A stretch of 64,000 bases of DNA from an uncultured Alkalilimnicola sp. (GTDB lineage: Bacteria; Pseudomonadota; Gammaproteobacteria; Nitrococcales; AK92): NCBI GenBank assembly GCA_937951875.1, contig CALGAN010000093.1:1-64000 (forward strand). Direction: 5' to 3'. Shown here in pieces: positions 53,227-61,592 of this stretch. Every line of letters begins with the position of its first letter. Within the stretch, counting starts at the first letter, position 1. A program made the translations under genes and the position numbers. Under the pieces are notes generated by a model. It saw only the letters and a list, made by a program, of their open reading frames with translations. It made no database searches and was not told the origin of the DNA.

Positions 53227-54081
53227 ATGAACCATAACGCCGAGGCCGTCAGTCGCCACCGGACTCCCGCGCTCGCGGGCATCGCCAACGTCCTGCAGCT
53301 GATCTTCCAGCGAGGCATGGATCTGATCAGCGACGCCGGCCTGCTGTCCCGGCTGGCCGCCGCCAGCACCCCAGGCGAGTTCGAGCAAGCTCTAGAGACG
53401 CTGCGCCAGCGATTCGAGCCGGAGTTGGACGACATCGTCAGGCGCTGGTTGGAGCAAACCGCCGCCACGCTGCTCAGCTGGCAAGGATTGATCACCGCCG
53501 TCGGCGCCGGACTCGATCCGCGCGCCAATCCCCCCGCGCAACCGCTGGGCCCGCTCCAGCACAAGCGGCGGCAGCTGGACGCCGGCAACGCCGCGCTAGC
53601 CGCCCTGCGCGACGCGCAGCTCGAGTTCGCCGGCCAGTTGCGGCTGATCGCCGGCAACGCCATCGCCGGCTTCGGCGCGGCCTTGCAGAGCCAGTACGAC
53701 CGCGAGCTGGGCCTGCGCGAGCTGTTCGACCTCTGGCTGGAGGCGAGCGAAGCGGCTTACGAACCGGTGCTCCACAGCGACGATTACAGCGCCAGCCTCG
53801 GGCGCTTGGTCAACGCTGCCGCCGACGCCTTGCGGGTGCTGCAGCGGGTCAGGGACGAGGCGCTGGAAGCGCTGCGCCTGCCTTCGCCGCGCGAGCTCGC
53901 CGCCATGCAGCAGCGCATGCAGCAGTTGCGCCGCGAACAGCGGGCGATGCAGCAGGCGTTGGCCGACGCCCAGGCATGGCGACAGGAACTGACCGAGCTG
54001 CGCGCGGAATTGGCGCGGCTGCGGGGCACCGGACGGGCGCGCCGGCGCCGCCCGCGGCGGGAGGGCAGCCGTGCCGATTAA
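53227..54081 (+). CDS. phaE: PhaE-like subunit of class III PHA synthase
   Basis: A 284-residue protein of low overall conservation. Its overlap with the class III synthase gene, the acidic helical body and the C-terminal coiled coil (about 215-270, rich in Q, R, E and L) mark it as a PhaE-type partner. It is shorter than the PhaE proteins I recall (about 350 residues). PhaE stabilises PhaC and is needed for polymer formation. The identification leans on context. Confidence 0.7.
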   Translation: MNHNAEAVSRHRTPALAGIANVLQLIFQRGMDLISDAGLLSRLAAASTPGEFEQALETLRQRFEPELDDIVRRWLEQTAATLLSWQGLITAVGAGLDPRANPPAQPLGPLQHKRRQLDAGNAALAALRDAQLEFAGQLRLIAGNAIAGFGAALQSQYDRELGLRELFDLWLEASEAAYEPVLHSDDYSASLGRLVNAAADALRVLQRVRDEALEALRLPSPRELAAMQQRMQQLRREQRAMQQALADAQAWRQELTELRAELARLRGTGRARRRRPRREGSRAD

Positions 54082-55132
54082 GCTCGATCCCGCCCACATC
54101 GAACGCGAGTGGCGCGAACTCAGCGGCAGGCTCGCTCGCCTGCACGAGGAGCTGCGCAGGCAGCGCCCGGTCACCCTCGCCGCGAGTCCGCGCCAGGCGG
54201 TCTGGCAAGACGACGGCGCAACCCTCTATCGCTATCTCAGCGACCGGCCGGCCCGCAACCGCACCCCGGTCCTGATCGTCTACTCGCTGATCAACCGCCC
54301 GTCCATCCTCGACCTGCGGCCGCAGCGTTCGCTGGTGGGGGCGCTGCGTGACGGCGGCAGCGACGTCTATCTGCTCGACTGGGGCTATCCGACCCCGGCC
54401 GACCGTTTCCTCTCCCTGGACGACTACGTCAACGGCTATCTGGACCGGGCGGTGCGGGAGATCTGCCGGCGCCACGACTGCGACGAGGTGGCGCTGCTCG
54501 GGGTCTGCCAAGGCGGCACGCTGGCGCTGTGCTACGCGGCCCTGCATCCGCAGCGGGTACGCGGCGTGATCACGCTGGTGACGCCGGTCGACTTCCATGC
54601 CGGCGAGAGCGTCCTGTACCGGCTCTGCAAGCACATCGACTTCGACCGCGTGGTCGACGCCGCCGGCAACGTTCCGGCCGACGTGCTCAACGCCATCTTC
54701 GTCAGCCTCAAACCGTATCGGGTGCTGTCCCAGCGCTACGTCGACATGTTGGGGCTGGTCGACGATCCGCAGGCCATGACCGAATTTCTGCGCATGGAGC
54801 AGTGGATGTACGACAGCCCCGACCAGGCCGGCGAAGCCTTCCGGCAATTCGCCAAGGACTGCTACCAGCGCAACGCCCTGGTCCGCGGTGAGCTGCGGCT
54901 GGGCGATCACGCCGTCGATCCGGCGCGGCTGACCATGCCGATCCTCAACGTCTACGCCTCGGCCGACCATCTGGTGCCGCCCGCCTCGGCCGCCGCCCTG
55001 GGCGCGCTCGCACCCAGCCGCGACTACTGCGAGATCGCGCTCGACAGCGGCCATTTGGGAGTGTTCATCAGCGGCCGCGTCCAACGCGCGTTCTTCCCCG
55101 CCCTCATCGACTGGCTGCGCGACCACGACTAG
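54071..55132 (+). CDS. phaC: Class III polyhydroxyalkanoate synthase
   Basis: A 353-residue PHA synthase, the length typical of class III. The lipase-like box is LLGVCQGGT with nucleophile C146. DWGYPTPADRFLSLDDYVNGY, YASADHLVPP (Asp) and LDSGHLGVF (His) complete the site. GTG 54071 lies inside the phaE 3' end. It polymerises 3-hydroxyacyl-CoA made by PhaB. Confidence 0.93.
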   Translation: MPIKLDPAHIEREWRELSGRLARLHEELRRQRPVTLAASPRQAVWQDDGATLYRYLSDRPARNRTPVLIVYSLINRPSILDLRPQRSLVGALRDGGSDVYLLDWGYPTPADRFLSLDDYVNGYLDRAVREICRRHDCDEVALLGVCQGGTLALCYAALHPQRVRGVITLVTPVDFHAGESVLYRLCKHIDFDRVVDAAGNVPADVLNAIFVSLKPYRVLSQRYVDMLGLVDDPQAMTEFLRMEQWMYDSPDQAGEAFRQFAKDCYQRNALVRGELRLGDHAVDPARLTMPILNVYASADHLVPPASAAALGALAPSRDYCEIALDSGHLGVFISGRVQRAFFPALIDWLRDHD

Positions 55133-55213
55133 CGGCGCTTGGGCCCAACGGCACCGCTGCGGGACCAGCGGTTCGTTTCTTGGCGCCCCCGTTTTAGGCG
55201 CGCCCGTTCAACG

Positions 55214-55267
55214 CTGCAGCGCAGCAATTTTTTCAGTCATTCAGGCCACTTAGCTGCTGCGTCGCAA
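55214..55267. promoter_or_regulatory. Two TGC-N3-GCA sites upstream of the putative small RNA
   Basis: CTGC-AGC-GCAG (55214-55224) and CTGC-GTC-GCAA (55257-55267) match the TGC-N3-GCA pattern that I recall for PhaR targets in Paracoccus. They lie just before the promoter at 55280-55307. A 12-base segment GCGTCGCAACAT (55259-55270) recurs with one change upstream of phaR. Confidence 0.5.
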
Positions 55268-55279
55268 CATCGAAAGTGC

Positions 55280-55307
55280 TTGCGAAGCGCACGCCTCTGC
55301 GTACAAT
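55280..55307 (+). promoter_or_regulatory. Sigma-70 type promoter in the phaC-phaB gap
   Basis: TTGCGA and TACAAT with 16-bp spacing. The predicted start is near 55314. No ORF follows before the terminator, so it probably drives the small RNA. Confidence 0.6.
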
Positions 55308-55313
55308 CGCCTC

Positions 55314-55543
55314 TATACCGATCTTTGAGGCGAGTAAGCGCCCACAAAGAAAGGGGGAGGAGAAGAGCAACGGCCACGGACCGTTGCCAGGAGGAGAAGC
55401 GAGGCGGCAACTTACAAATAAAGCACGCCCTCTATATTCATAAAAGCGCTCCGGCTCACCAGGGCCAACAATAACGATAAAGAGAAAAAGAAGAGCGCAA
55501 ACCTGCCGGGGAGCAGCCGAATATCGGGCTCCCGTTTTTTTTT
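55314..55543 (+). ncRNA. Candidate small RNA between phaC and phaB, about 230 nt
   Basis: The transcript would run from the promoter at 55280-55307 to the intrinsic terminator at 55508-55543. A perfect 7-bp hairpin GCAACGG / CCGTTGC (55367-55387) presents CCACGGA in its loop and is flanked by GGGGGAGGAGAAG (55353-55365) and CCAGGAGGAGAAGCG (55387-55401). Loop-exposed and repeated GGA motifs recall CsrA/RsmA-sequestering RNAs. A phasin gene would be usual here, but no ORF with a ribosome site is seen. The function is unknown. Confidence 0.5.
55508..55543 (+). terminator. Rho-independent terminator of the candidate small RNA
   Basis: Stem GGGAGC / GCTCCC (55509-55514, 55528-55533) continues inward as CCGA / TCGG over an ATA loop, followed by nine T residues (55535-55543). 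Confidence 0.9.
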
Positions 55544-55597
55544 GCCCGCGATTTTCGTTATCCCCAGCCCATCACCGATATCGACCGCCGCGCCCAT

Positions 55598-55627
55598 AAA
55601 AAAAGGGCTGCGCGAGGGCAGCCCTTT
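55598..55627 (-). terminator. Rho-independent terminator of phaB
   Basis: The minus strand has AAAGGGCTGC and GCAGCCCTTT-type arms followed by a run of seven T, 22 bp after the phaB stop. Confidence 0.9.
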
Positions 55628-55648
55628 CGGTCCAACACCAGGTTCGGG

Positions 55649-56395
55649 TTAGAAGCTGGTGAACAGCGCGCCGTTCACGGGAATAGCGGCGCCGTTGATG
55701 TAATCCGACTCGTCAGCGACCAGGAAAACCACCACCCGAGCGATGTCGGACGGCTGGCCCATGCGGCCGGCCGGAATCTGGGCGACGATGCTATTGCGCA
55801 CCTCTTCTGGAATGGCAGCGGTCATATCGGTCGCGATATAGCCCGGGCAAACGGTGTTGACCGTGATGCCCTTGCGCGCGCTCTCCTGAGCCAGCGCCAT
55901 GGTGAAACCGTGAATGCCGGCCTTGGAGGCGGAGTAGTTGGTCTGGCCGAACTGGCCGCGCTGACCGTTCACCGAGGAGATATTGACGATGCGACCGAAG
56001 CCGCGGTTGCGCATGCCGTCGATGAACTGGCGGGTAACGTTGAAGGCGCTGTTGAGATTGACGTTGATCACCGCGTCCCAAGCGCTCTTCTCCATCTTGT
56101 GGAGGAACGCATCGCGCGTGATACCGGCGCAGTTCACCAGCACGTCGACCGGGCCGTGCTCGGCTTCGACCTTCTTGGCCATGGCGGCGCAGGAATCGAA
56201 GTCGGCGACGTTGCACTGGACCCAGGCGATGTCAAAGCCCTCGGCCTTGCGGGCGGCTTGCCACTCGGCGATTTTTTCTTTTTCCGGGTCGACGCAGGTA
56301 GTGATCACCTTGTAACCGGCGGCGGCGAGCTGCTTACAGATCTCCGTACCGATGCCACCGTTACCACCGGTGACAAGAGCGACGCGATTTGCCAT
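55649..56395 (-). CDS. phaB: Acetoacetyl-CoA reductase
   Basis: A 248-residue short-chain dehydrogenase making (R)-3-hydroxybutyryl-CoA for PhaC with NADPH. The nucleotide motif is TGGNGGIG (residues 9-16); the catalytic triad lies in NISSVNGQ and NYSASKAG. C-terminal YINGAAIPVNGALFTSF is typical of PhaB. It converges with phaC across the small-RNA region. Confidence 0.95.
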   Translation of the reverse strand: MANRVALVTGGNGGIGTEICKQLAAAGYKVITTCVDPEKEKIAEWQAARKAEGFDIAWVQCNVADFDSCAAMAKKVEAEHGPVDVLVNCAGITRDAFLHKMEKSAWDAVINVNLNSAFNVTRQFIDGMRNRGFGRIVNISSVNGQRGQFGQTNYSASKAGIHGFTMALAQESARKGITVNTVCPGYIATDMTAAIPEEVRNSIVAQIPAGRMGQPSDIARVVVFLVADESDYINGAAIPVNGALFTSF

Positions 56396-56743
56396 GCGAT
56401 ATCCCCTTTAGTACGAAGGGAGGGGTTCCACTCGAGGCAGCTCTGGCCATGCGGATACCCCGTAGTAAGGACGCCCGTGATCCCTTTGTACGGGCAACAG
56501 ACATTGGTTGCAGTGCACCAAAACGAGGGGCCATCATAAAAATGGGTCTGGGGGCTGTCAACGGGTATGACGCCCCGTTCACCTCCCGCTAAGCCCGCTA
56601 TCCGCTTAACGTTACGGCAATTGCGGCACCCTTCACAAAACCGTCGGATGGGCAATTAGACTTTGGTCGCAATACGACCCGCCCGCCCACGGGCAGCCAT
56701 CCCGGGGGCAGGCGACAGAGGGTGGGGGAAACCGCGGCGCGGC
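56396..56743. other. Gene-free phaB promoter region
   Basis: The 348-bp region between the phaB start and the phaR stop (both on the minus strand) holds the phaB promoter and a TGC-N3-GCA site at 56509-56517. No ORF is convincing. A short imperfect GC-rich hairpin near 56680-56705 could end phaR. Confidence 0.5.
56509..56517. promoter_or_regulatory. TGC-AGT-GCA site upstream of phaB
   Basis: Same TGC-N3-GCA pattern as the sites before the small RNA, 114 bp before the phaB ATG; candidate PhaR operator. Confidence 0.4.
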
Positions 56744-57256
56744 TCAGCGCGAGCGCGGCTTGCCGGACTTGCCCGACTCGGTCTCGCCGTTGTCGGTCGA
56801 GGAGGTCGAGCGCTTCTTGTCGAAATCGGTGGCCAGCCCGCTCATGGCCTGCCACATGGCCAGGTTGCGCTCGGCGATCTGGGTCAGCACGCTCATCGGC
56901 GTGCCCTCGATCAGGCTGCGGGCGCGCTCGCGGAACAGGCGCTGCTGCTCGACCCACAGCTGCATGCTCTTCTCCAGATAGCTGGTGAGCATGTTCTGCT
57001 CGGCGCCGCCGTAGGACTGGATGATCCGCGCCAGCAGTTCGGTGCTGAAGATCGGCTCGCCGCCCTCCTCCTCCTCGGCGATGATCTGCAACAGGATGCT
57101 GCGGGTCAGGTTGGCCTTGGTCTTGGCGTCCACCACCTCGAACTCGACGCCGTCCAACACCAGATTCTTGACGTCCGCCAGCGTGATATAACTACTGATC
57201 GCCGTGTCATACAGCCGGCGATTCGGGTATTTCTTGATAACTCTCACGTCACTCAT
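56744..57256 (-). CDS. phaR: Polyhydroxyalkanoate synthesis repressor PhaR
   Basis: A 170-residue repressor. The PHB/PHA accumulation regulator DNA-binding domain is at the N-terminus (VIKKYPNRRLYDTAISSYIT, about residues 6-25), followed by the PHB_acc domain (LLARIIQSYGGAEQNMLTSYL) and a disordered Ser/Lys-rich tail. PhaR binds PHA granules and promoters of phasin and of itself. ATG 57256 was chosen on family alignment. Confidence 0.93.
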   Translation of the reverse strand: MSDVRVIKKYPNRRLYDTAISSYITLADVKNLVLDGVEFEVVDAKTKANLTRSILLQIIAEEEEGGEPIFSTELLARIIQSYGGAEQNMLTSYLEKSMQLWVEQQRLFRERARSLIEGTPMSVLTQIAERNLAMWQAMSGLATDFDKKRSTSSTDNGETESGKSGKPRSR

Positions 57257-57397
57257 CAGCGAACGTTCTCCGCATATCGGCGTATCCAGCCGCCGGCGGT
57301 CGCATGCGGGCCGCACGGCGCCCAGATCGGCATGAACGGCTTTGAGAGCCTCTAAAGTAAAAACACTCCACCAGCCGCATTATTTGGTTATCTTGTC

Positions 57398-57409
57398 GCG
57401 GCGCAACAT
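57398..57409. promoter_or_regulatory. GCGGCGCAACAT element upstream of phaR
   Basis: It matches GCGTCGCAACAT at 55259-55270 in 11 of 12 bases and lies 142 bp before the phaR ATG. Candidate autoregulatory PhaR site. Confidence 0.45.
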
Positions 57410-57528
57410 GTTGGAATGTCGCAGGTTAGGCATCTTTCACCAGTAGTGTCAAGGTCTTTCCAAAACGCAGCAAATCGCGCGCCCGAAACCCGACACGACT
57501 AGAATCGCGCTTACTGCCCGCCTACAGG

Positions 57529-58365
57529 ATGTCGCTCGTGGCTACCTCGAGAATCAAACCGCTGGACTCGCTGCCGCCGCTGCCGTACGTGACGCACGAA
57601 ATCCTCATGGCCGTGAACGATCCCGACGCCAGCTTCAAAGCGGTGGGAGCGGCACTGGCCCGCGAACCGGGGCTGACCGCGCGGCTGGTGGCGATGGCGA
57701 ACTCGGCTTTCTTCATGGGGCAGCGGCCGGTGTACTCGCCCGAGGACGCGGTGGTGCGGCTCGGCTTGAACCGGGTGCGCGTGCTGGCGGCCTCCCTGCT
57801 ACTGGCCGAGCAGTTCGATTCCTCCCGCTGTCCGCCGTTCCGCGCCGAGCGCTACTGGTTCACCGCGGTCGGCACCGCCTTCTGCGCCGCCCGCATCGCG
57901 CGCCTGGCCAGACTCGGCGAGGTGGCGGACGCCGCCTATCTGGCCGGACTGTTGCACAACATCGGCTTGTTGCTGCTGGTGTACGTGTTCCCCAAGGAAA
58001 TGGCGGACGTGCTGATCGCCCATGAGCAGACGCCGAGCCTGTCGCTGTCGGCGCTGACCCTGGAGGCGCTGGGCACCGACCACCGCGAGGCCGGCCGCCT
58101 GCTGCTCGCCGAGTGGGGACTGCCCGAACCCATCGTCGAGGTCGCCGGCTACGCCGGCGGCCACCGCGCCGGCGGGCCGCACGCCACCCTGATCGCCCTG
58201 ATCGAGTTCAGCGCGCGCTGGACCGCCAGCGGCTTCGCCGAGCCGCCGCCGCGCGTGCCCTACCAGATCCCGCACCCTGCCCAGTGGCTGGAGGCGGCGG
58301 CGAACGCCTGCCGCCGGGAATGCGAACAGCTGCAGGTCCTGGCGCAGCTGCTGGCCTCGGCCTAG
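57529..58365 (+). CDS. HDOD domain protein
   Basis: A 278-residue protein almost entirely formed by an HDOD domain. SFKAVGAALAREPGLTARLVAMANSAFF and YLAGLLHNIGLLLL replace the active-site HD residues, so it is probably a non-catalytic signalling protein. Its stop overlaps the pabB stop on the other strand. Confidence 0.88.
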   Translation: MSLVATSRIKPLDSLPPLPYVTHEILMAVNDPDASFKAVGAALAREPGLTARLVAMANSAFFMGQRPVYSPEDAVVRLGLNRVRVLAASLLLAEQFDSSRCPPFRAERYWFTAVGTAFCAARIARLARLGEVADAAYLAGLLHNIGLLLLVYVFPKEMADVLIAHEQTPSLSLSALTLEALGTDHREAGRLLLAEWGLPEPIVEVAGYAGGHRAGGPHATLIALIEFSARWTASGFAEPPPRVPYQIPHPAQWLEAAANACRRECEQLQVLAQLLASA

Positions 58366-59702
58366 GCGCCGACCAGCTCCAGGAAAGCGCGCGCCTTGTC
58401 GATCGTTTCCTGGAATTCGGCGTCGCAGCGCGAATCGATGACGATGCCGCCGCCGGCCCAGTAGCGGATCCGCTGCCCAGCGCAGACCGCGGTGCGGATG
58501 GCGATGTTGGTATCCATGGCGCCATCGTCGCCCAGATAGCCGATCGCTCCGCAGTAGACGCTGCGAGCGGCCGGTTCGAGTTCGTCGATAATCTCCATCG
58601 CCCGCACTTTAGGCGCCCCGGTGATGGAGCCGCCCGGCAGAGCGGCCTGCAGCAGATCGATCAGCGAGCGGTCCGGCCGCAGGCGGCCGCGCACCGTGCT
58701 CACCAAGTGATGGACGGTGGCGAAGCTCTCCACCGCGAACAGCTCCGGCACGCTGACCGTGCCGGTAGCGCAGACCCGCCCCAGGTCGTTGCGCAGCAGA
58801 TCGACGATCATCACGTTCTCGGCGCGATCCTTGTCGCTGCCGCGCAGCGCCGCCAGCTCACGCCGATCGGCCTCGGCCTCGGCCCGACGCGGACGGGTGC
58901 CCTTGATCGGCCGGGTTTCCACCAGCCCCTCGCGCACCGCGAGGAAACGCTCGGGCGAGACGCTCAGCACCTGGGCGAACGGCAGGTCGAGATAAGCGCT
59001 GTACGGTCCGGGGCTGCGCGCCCGCAGACACCGGTAGGCATCCCACGGGTCGCCGCTGTAATCGGCCTCCAGCGCGCGCGCCAAGTTGACCTGATAACAG
59101 TCGCCGTCGCGCAGATAGCGCTGCACGCGGGCGAAAGCGTGGTCGTACCCGTCCCGTGACGGCAGCTGGCGCAGCGCGCCGCGGGCGCGAAACGGCACCG
59201 GCGGCGGCGGATTCGACGCCAGCAGCGCCCGCACCTCGGCGAACGCGCCGGCGGCATCGGAGCGGCCCACCCACCAGGTTTCGCGCGCGAGATGATCAGT
59301 CACCACCGCCCAGTCATAGAGCCCGACCGCCAGCTCGGGCAGCTCCTCGGGGTGGCGACTGGCGACGCCCTGCAAGCGGCGGCCCAGACCGTACCCGAAA
59401 TAGCCGACCGCGCCGCCGGCGAACGGAAAGCGCGGATCGACCGGACGGCCGCGCGCCGCCAGCAATTCGCCGAGCAGCGGCAGCGGCTCGCCCAGCTCGG
59501 ATATCCGGCCCGCCTCCTGATAGCGGGTACGGCCGTCATGACTGATCAACGTGGCGCGCGGCGCGGCCACGAAGATGTCGTAGCGGCCGTGGCCGGAACC
59601 CGGCCGACCGCTGTCCAGCCACATGGCCCACGGCAGCGCCCGCAGCGCGGCGAACACTGTTTCGCCATCGGCGCGATACCCGAGCGATCGACAGTCCAGC
59701 AT
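58362..59702 (-). CDS. pabB: Aminodeoxychorismate synthase component I
   Basis: A 446-residue chorismate-utilising enzyme making 4-amino-4-deoxychorismate for folate. GDCYQVNLAR, SPERFL, RPIKGTRPR, LRNDLGRVCATGTV and PGGSITGAPKVRAMEII are PabB motifs. The PIKGT signature distinguishes it from anthranilate synthase. ATG 59702 is preferred to a TTG two codons earlier. Confidence 0.93.
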   Translation of the reverse strand: MLDCRSLGYRADGETVFAALRALPWAMWLDSGRPGSGHGRYDIFVAAPRATLISHDGRTRYQEAGRISELGEPLPLLGELLAARGRPVDPRFPFAGGAVGYFGYGLGRRLQGVASRHPEELPELAVGLYDWAVVTDHLARETWWVGRSDAAGAFAEVRALLASNPPPPVPFRARGALRQLPSRDGYDHAFARVQRYLRDGDCYQVNLARALEADYSGDPWDAYRCLRARSPGPYSAYLDLPFAQVLSVSPERFLAVREGLVETRPIKGTRPRRAEAEADRRELAALRGSDKDRAENVMIVDLLRNDLGRVCATGTVSVPELFAVESFATVHHLVSTVRGRLRPDRSLIDLLQAALPGGSITGAPKVRAMEIIDELEPAARSVYCGAIGYLGDDGAMDTNIAIRTAVCAGQRIRYWAGGGIVIDSRCDAEFQETIDKARAFLELVGA

Positions 59703-59774
59703 GTGCAAACTCAGCGTTAATTTCGGCGTCCACTTGGACGTTAGGGCTATACTTGGCCGCGCAGAGTAACCCGG

Positions 59775-61532
59775 ATGAACGGAGATTGGCGGATGGCGGA
59801 CGGCGCGGATCCTGCTGCGTTCTATGACATGCGTCCTTGGACGGACGCTTACGGGCCAGGAATGCCGCGCGACATCGGCGCCCCCCAGTATCGTAGCCTC
59901 GGCGAGCTAGTGCGGCGGGCAAGCGTCAGCTATCCGGGCAATACGGCCTTCTCGGTCTGCCTGCCCAACGGCATGTCCACCTCGCTCAAATTCCACGAGG
60001 TGGACGCGCTCTCCGACCGCTTCATGGCCTACCTGCGCGATGAGCTGCGGCTCCAGCCCGGCGATCGCGTCGCTGTGCAGCTGCCCAATTGCCTGGCCTA
60101 CCCGATCTGCGCTTTCGGCATCTTCAAGGCCGGCTGCGTCCTGGTCAACGTCAACCCGCTGTACACGGCGCGGGAGACCAACCACCAGCTCAAGGACAGC
60201 GGCGCCAAGGTGCTGGTGATCATCGACATGTTCGTCGACAAGCTGGCCGAGGCGCTGCGCGACAGCGCCGTCGAGACGGTGGTCTGCGCCAGCGTGGCCG
60301 ACTTCTTCCCGCCGTTGCGCCGCACGCTGATCCAGGCCGGGCTCAAGCTCAAGGGCCAGCTGCCCAGCTCGCCGCGGCCGCGCGTGCCGCTGCGCAAGGC
60401 GCTGGCGCTGGGCAAGCGCTACTTACAGCACCCCGACGGCAACCCGATGGTCGCGCGCGACCTCGACGATCTGGCCATCCTGCAGTACACCGGCGGCACC
60501 ACCGGCATTGCCAAGGGTGCCTGTCTGAGCCACGGCAATCTGCTGGCCAACGTCGCCCAGATCGACGCCATCGCCAGCCCGCTGGTGCGGCGCGGCGAGG
60601 ACGTGATCATGACGGCGCTGCCGCTGTACCACATCTTCGCCTTCACCTTCAATTTGCTGAGCTTCTACCGCTTCGGCTGCCACAACGTGCTGATTCCCTC
60701 GCCGCGGCCGCCGGCCAATCTTCGCAAGGCCTTCGAGAAGTTCCCGATCAGCAAGTTCACCGCAGTGAACACCCTGTTCCAGGGCCTGGTCAACGAGCCG
60801 TGGTTCCGTGAGCACCCGCCGCGCTTCCTCGACCTGTCGATCTCCGGCGGCAGCGCGCTGCAGACCAGCGTCGGCGAGAACTGGCGCAACGTGGTCGGCA
60901 GTCCGATCCTGGAAGGCTACGGCCTGTCCGAGACCAGCCCGGTGCTGGCGGTGAACCCGCCCCGCGGCGAGAACCGCCCGGGCACGGTCGGCGTACCGGT
61001 GCCCGGCACCGACATCCGCATCGTCGACGAGCAGGACCGGCCGGTGCCGGTCGGCCAGGCGGGCGAGCTGATCGCGCGCGGGCCGCAGGTGTTCAGCGGC
61101 TACTGGAACATGCCCGAGGAAACCCAGCGGGTTCTGCGCGACGGCTGGTTCCACACCGGCGACATCGCCGTGATGGACGAGCGCGGCTATATCCGCATCG
61201 TCGATCGCAAGAAGGACATGATCGACGTCAGCGGCTTCAACGTCTATCCGAACGAGGTCGAGGACTGCATCGCCGCCCACCCCGACGTGCTCGAGGTCGC
61301 GGTCGTCGGCGTGCCGCTGCCGACCGGCGGCGAGCGGGTGCGGGCCTACGTGGTGCCGCGGCGGCCGGACCTGACCGCCGAGGAAATCATCCAGCACTGC
61401 CGTAGCCGCATCACCAACTACAAGGTGCCCAAGGAAGTGGTGTTCTGCCAGGAGCTGCCGAAGTCACCGATCGGCAAGATCCTGCGCCGGCAGCTGCGCG
61501 ACGAGGCCATCCGCCAGGGGAGCGGCGGCTGA
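59775..61532 (+). CDS. fadD: Long-chain-fatty-acid-CoA ligase
   Basis: A 585-residue acyl-CoA synthetase closely resembling FadD. P-loop YTGGTTGIAKGA, ALPLYHIFAFT, GYGLSETSPVLAVNP, GWFHTGDIAVMDERG, and catalytic Lys in KSPIGKILRRQLRDEA. An ATG at 59793 has the better ribosome site (GGAG) and may be the true start. It activates fatty acids for beta-oxidation, which can also feed PHA precursors. Confidence 0.93.
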   Translation: MNGDWRMADGADPAAFYDMRPWTDAYGPGMPRDIGAPQYRSLGELVRRASVSYPGNTAFSVCLPNGMSTSLKFHEVDALSDRFMAYLRDELRLQPGDRVAVQLPNCLAYPICAFGIFKAGCVLVNVNPLYTARETNHQLKDSGAKVLVIIDMFVDKLAEALRDSAVETVVCASVADFFPPLRRTLIQAGLKLKGQLPSSPRPRVPLRKALALGKRYLQHPDGNPMVARDLDDLAILQYTGGTTGIAKGACLSHGNLLANVAQIDAIASPLVRRGEDVIMTALPLYHIFAFTFNLLSFYRFGCHNVLIPSPRPPANLRKAFEKFPISKFTAVNTLFQGLVNEPWFREHPPRFLDLSISGGSALQTSVGENWRNVVGSPILEGYGLSETSPVLAVNPPRGENRPGTVGVPVPGTDIRIVDEQDRPVPVGQAGELIARGPQVFSGYWNMPEETQRVLRDGWFHTGDIAVMDERGYIRIVDRKKDMIDVSGFNVYPNEVEDCIAAHPDVLEVAVVGVPLPTGGERVRAYVVPRRPDLTAEEIIQHCRSRITNYKVPKEVVFCQELPKSPIGKILRRQLRDEAIRQGSGG

Positions 61533-61545
61533 TACGGCCCGCCGC

Positions 61546-61561
61546 CCCCGCTTTCGCGGGG
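61546..61561. terminator. Shared hairpin between fadD and the HDOD gene
   Basis: CCCCGC-TTTC-GCGGGG between converging genes; no T run, so weak evidence. Confidence 0.4.
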
Positions 61562-61592
61562 ACGGTCGGCGGCGCGCCGGGGGCCGTCCCGG

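Noticed and set aside
55139..55474. Open frame of 111 codons after phaC
   Set aside because: No ribosome site, no domain, arginine/alanine-rich composition typical of random GC-rich frames, and it overlaps the promoter of the candidate small RNA.
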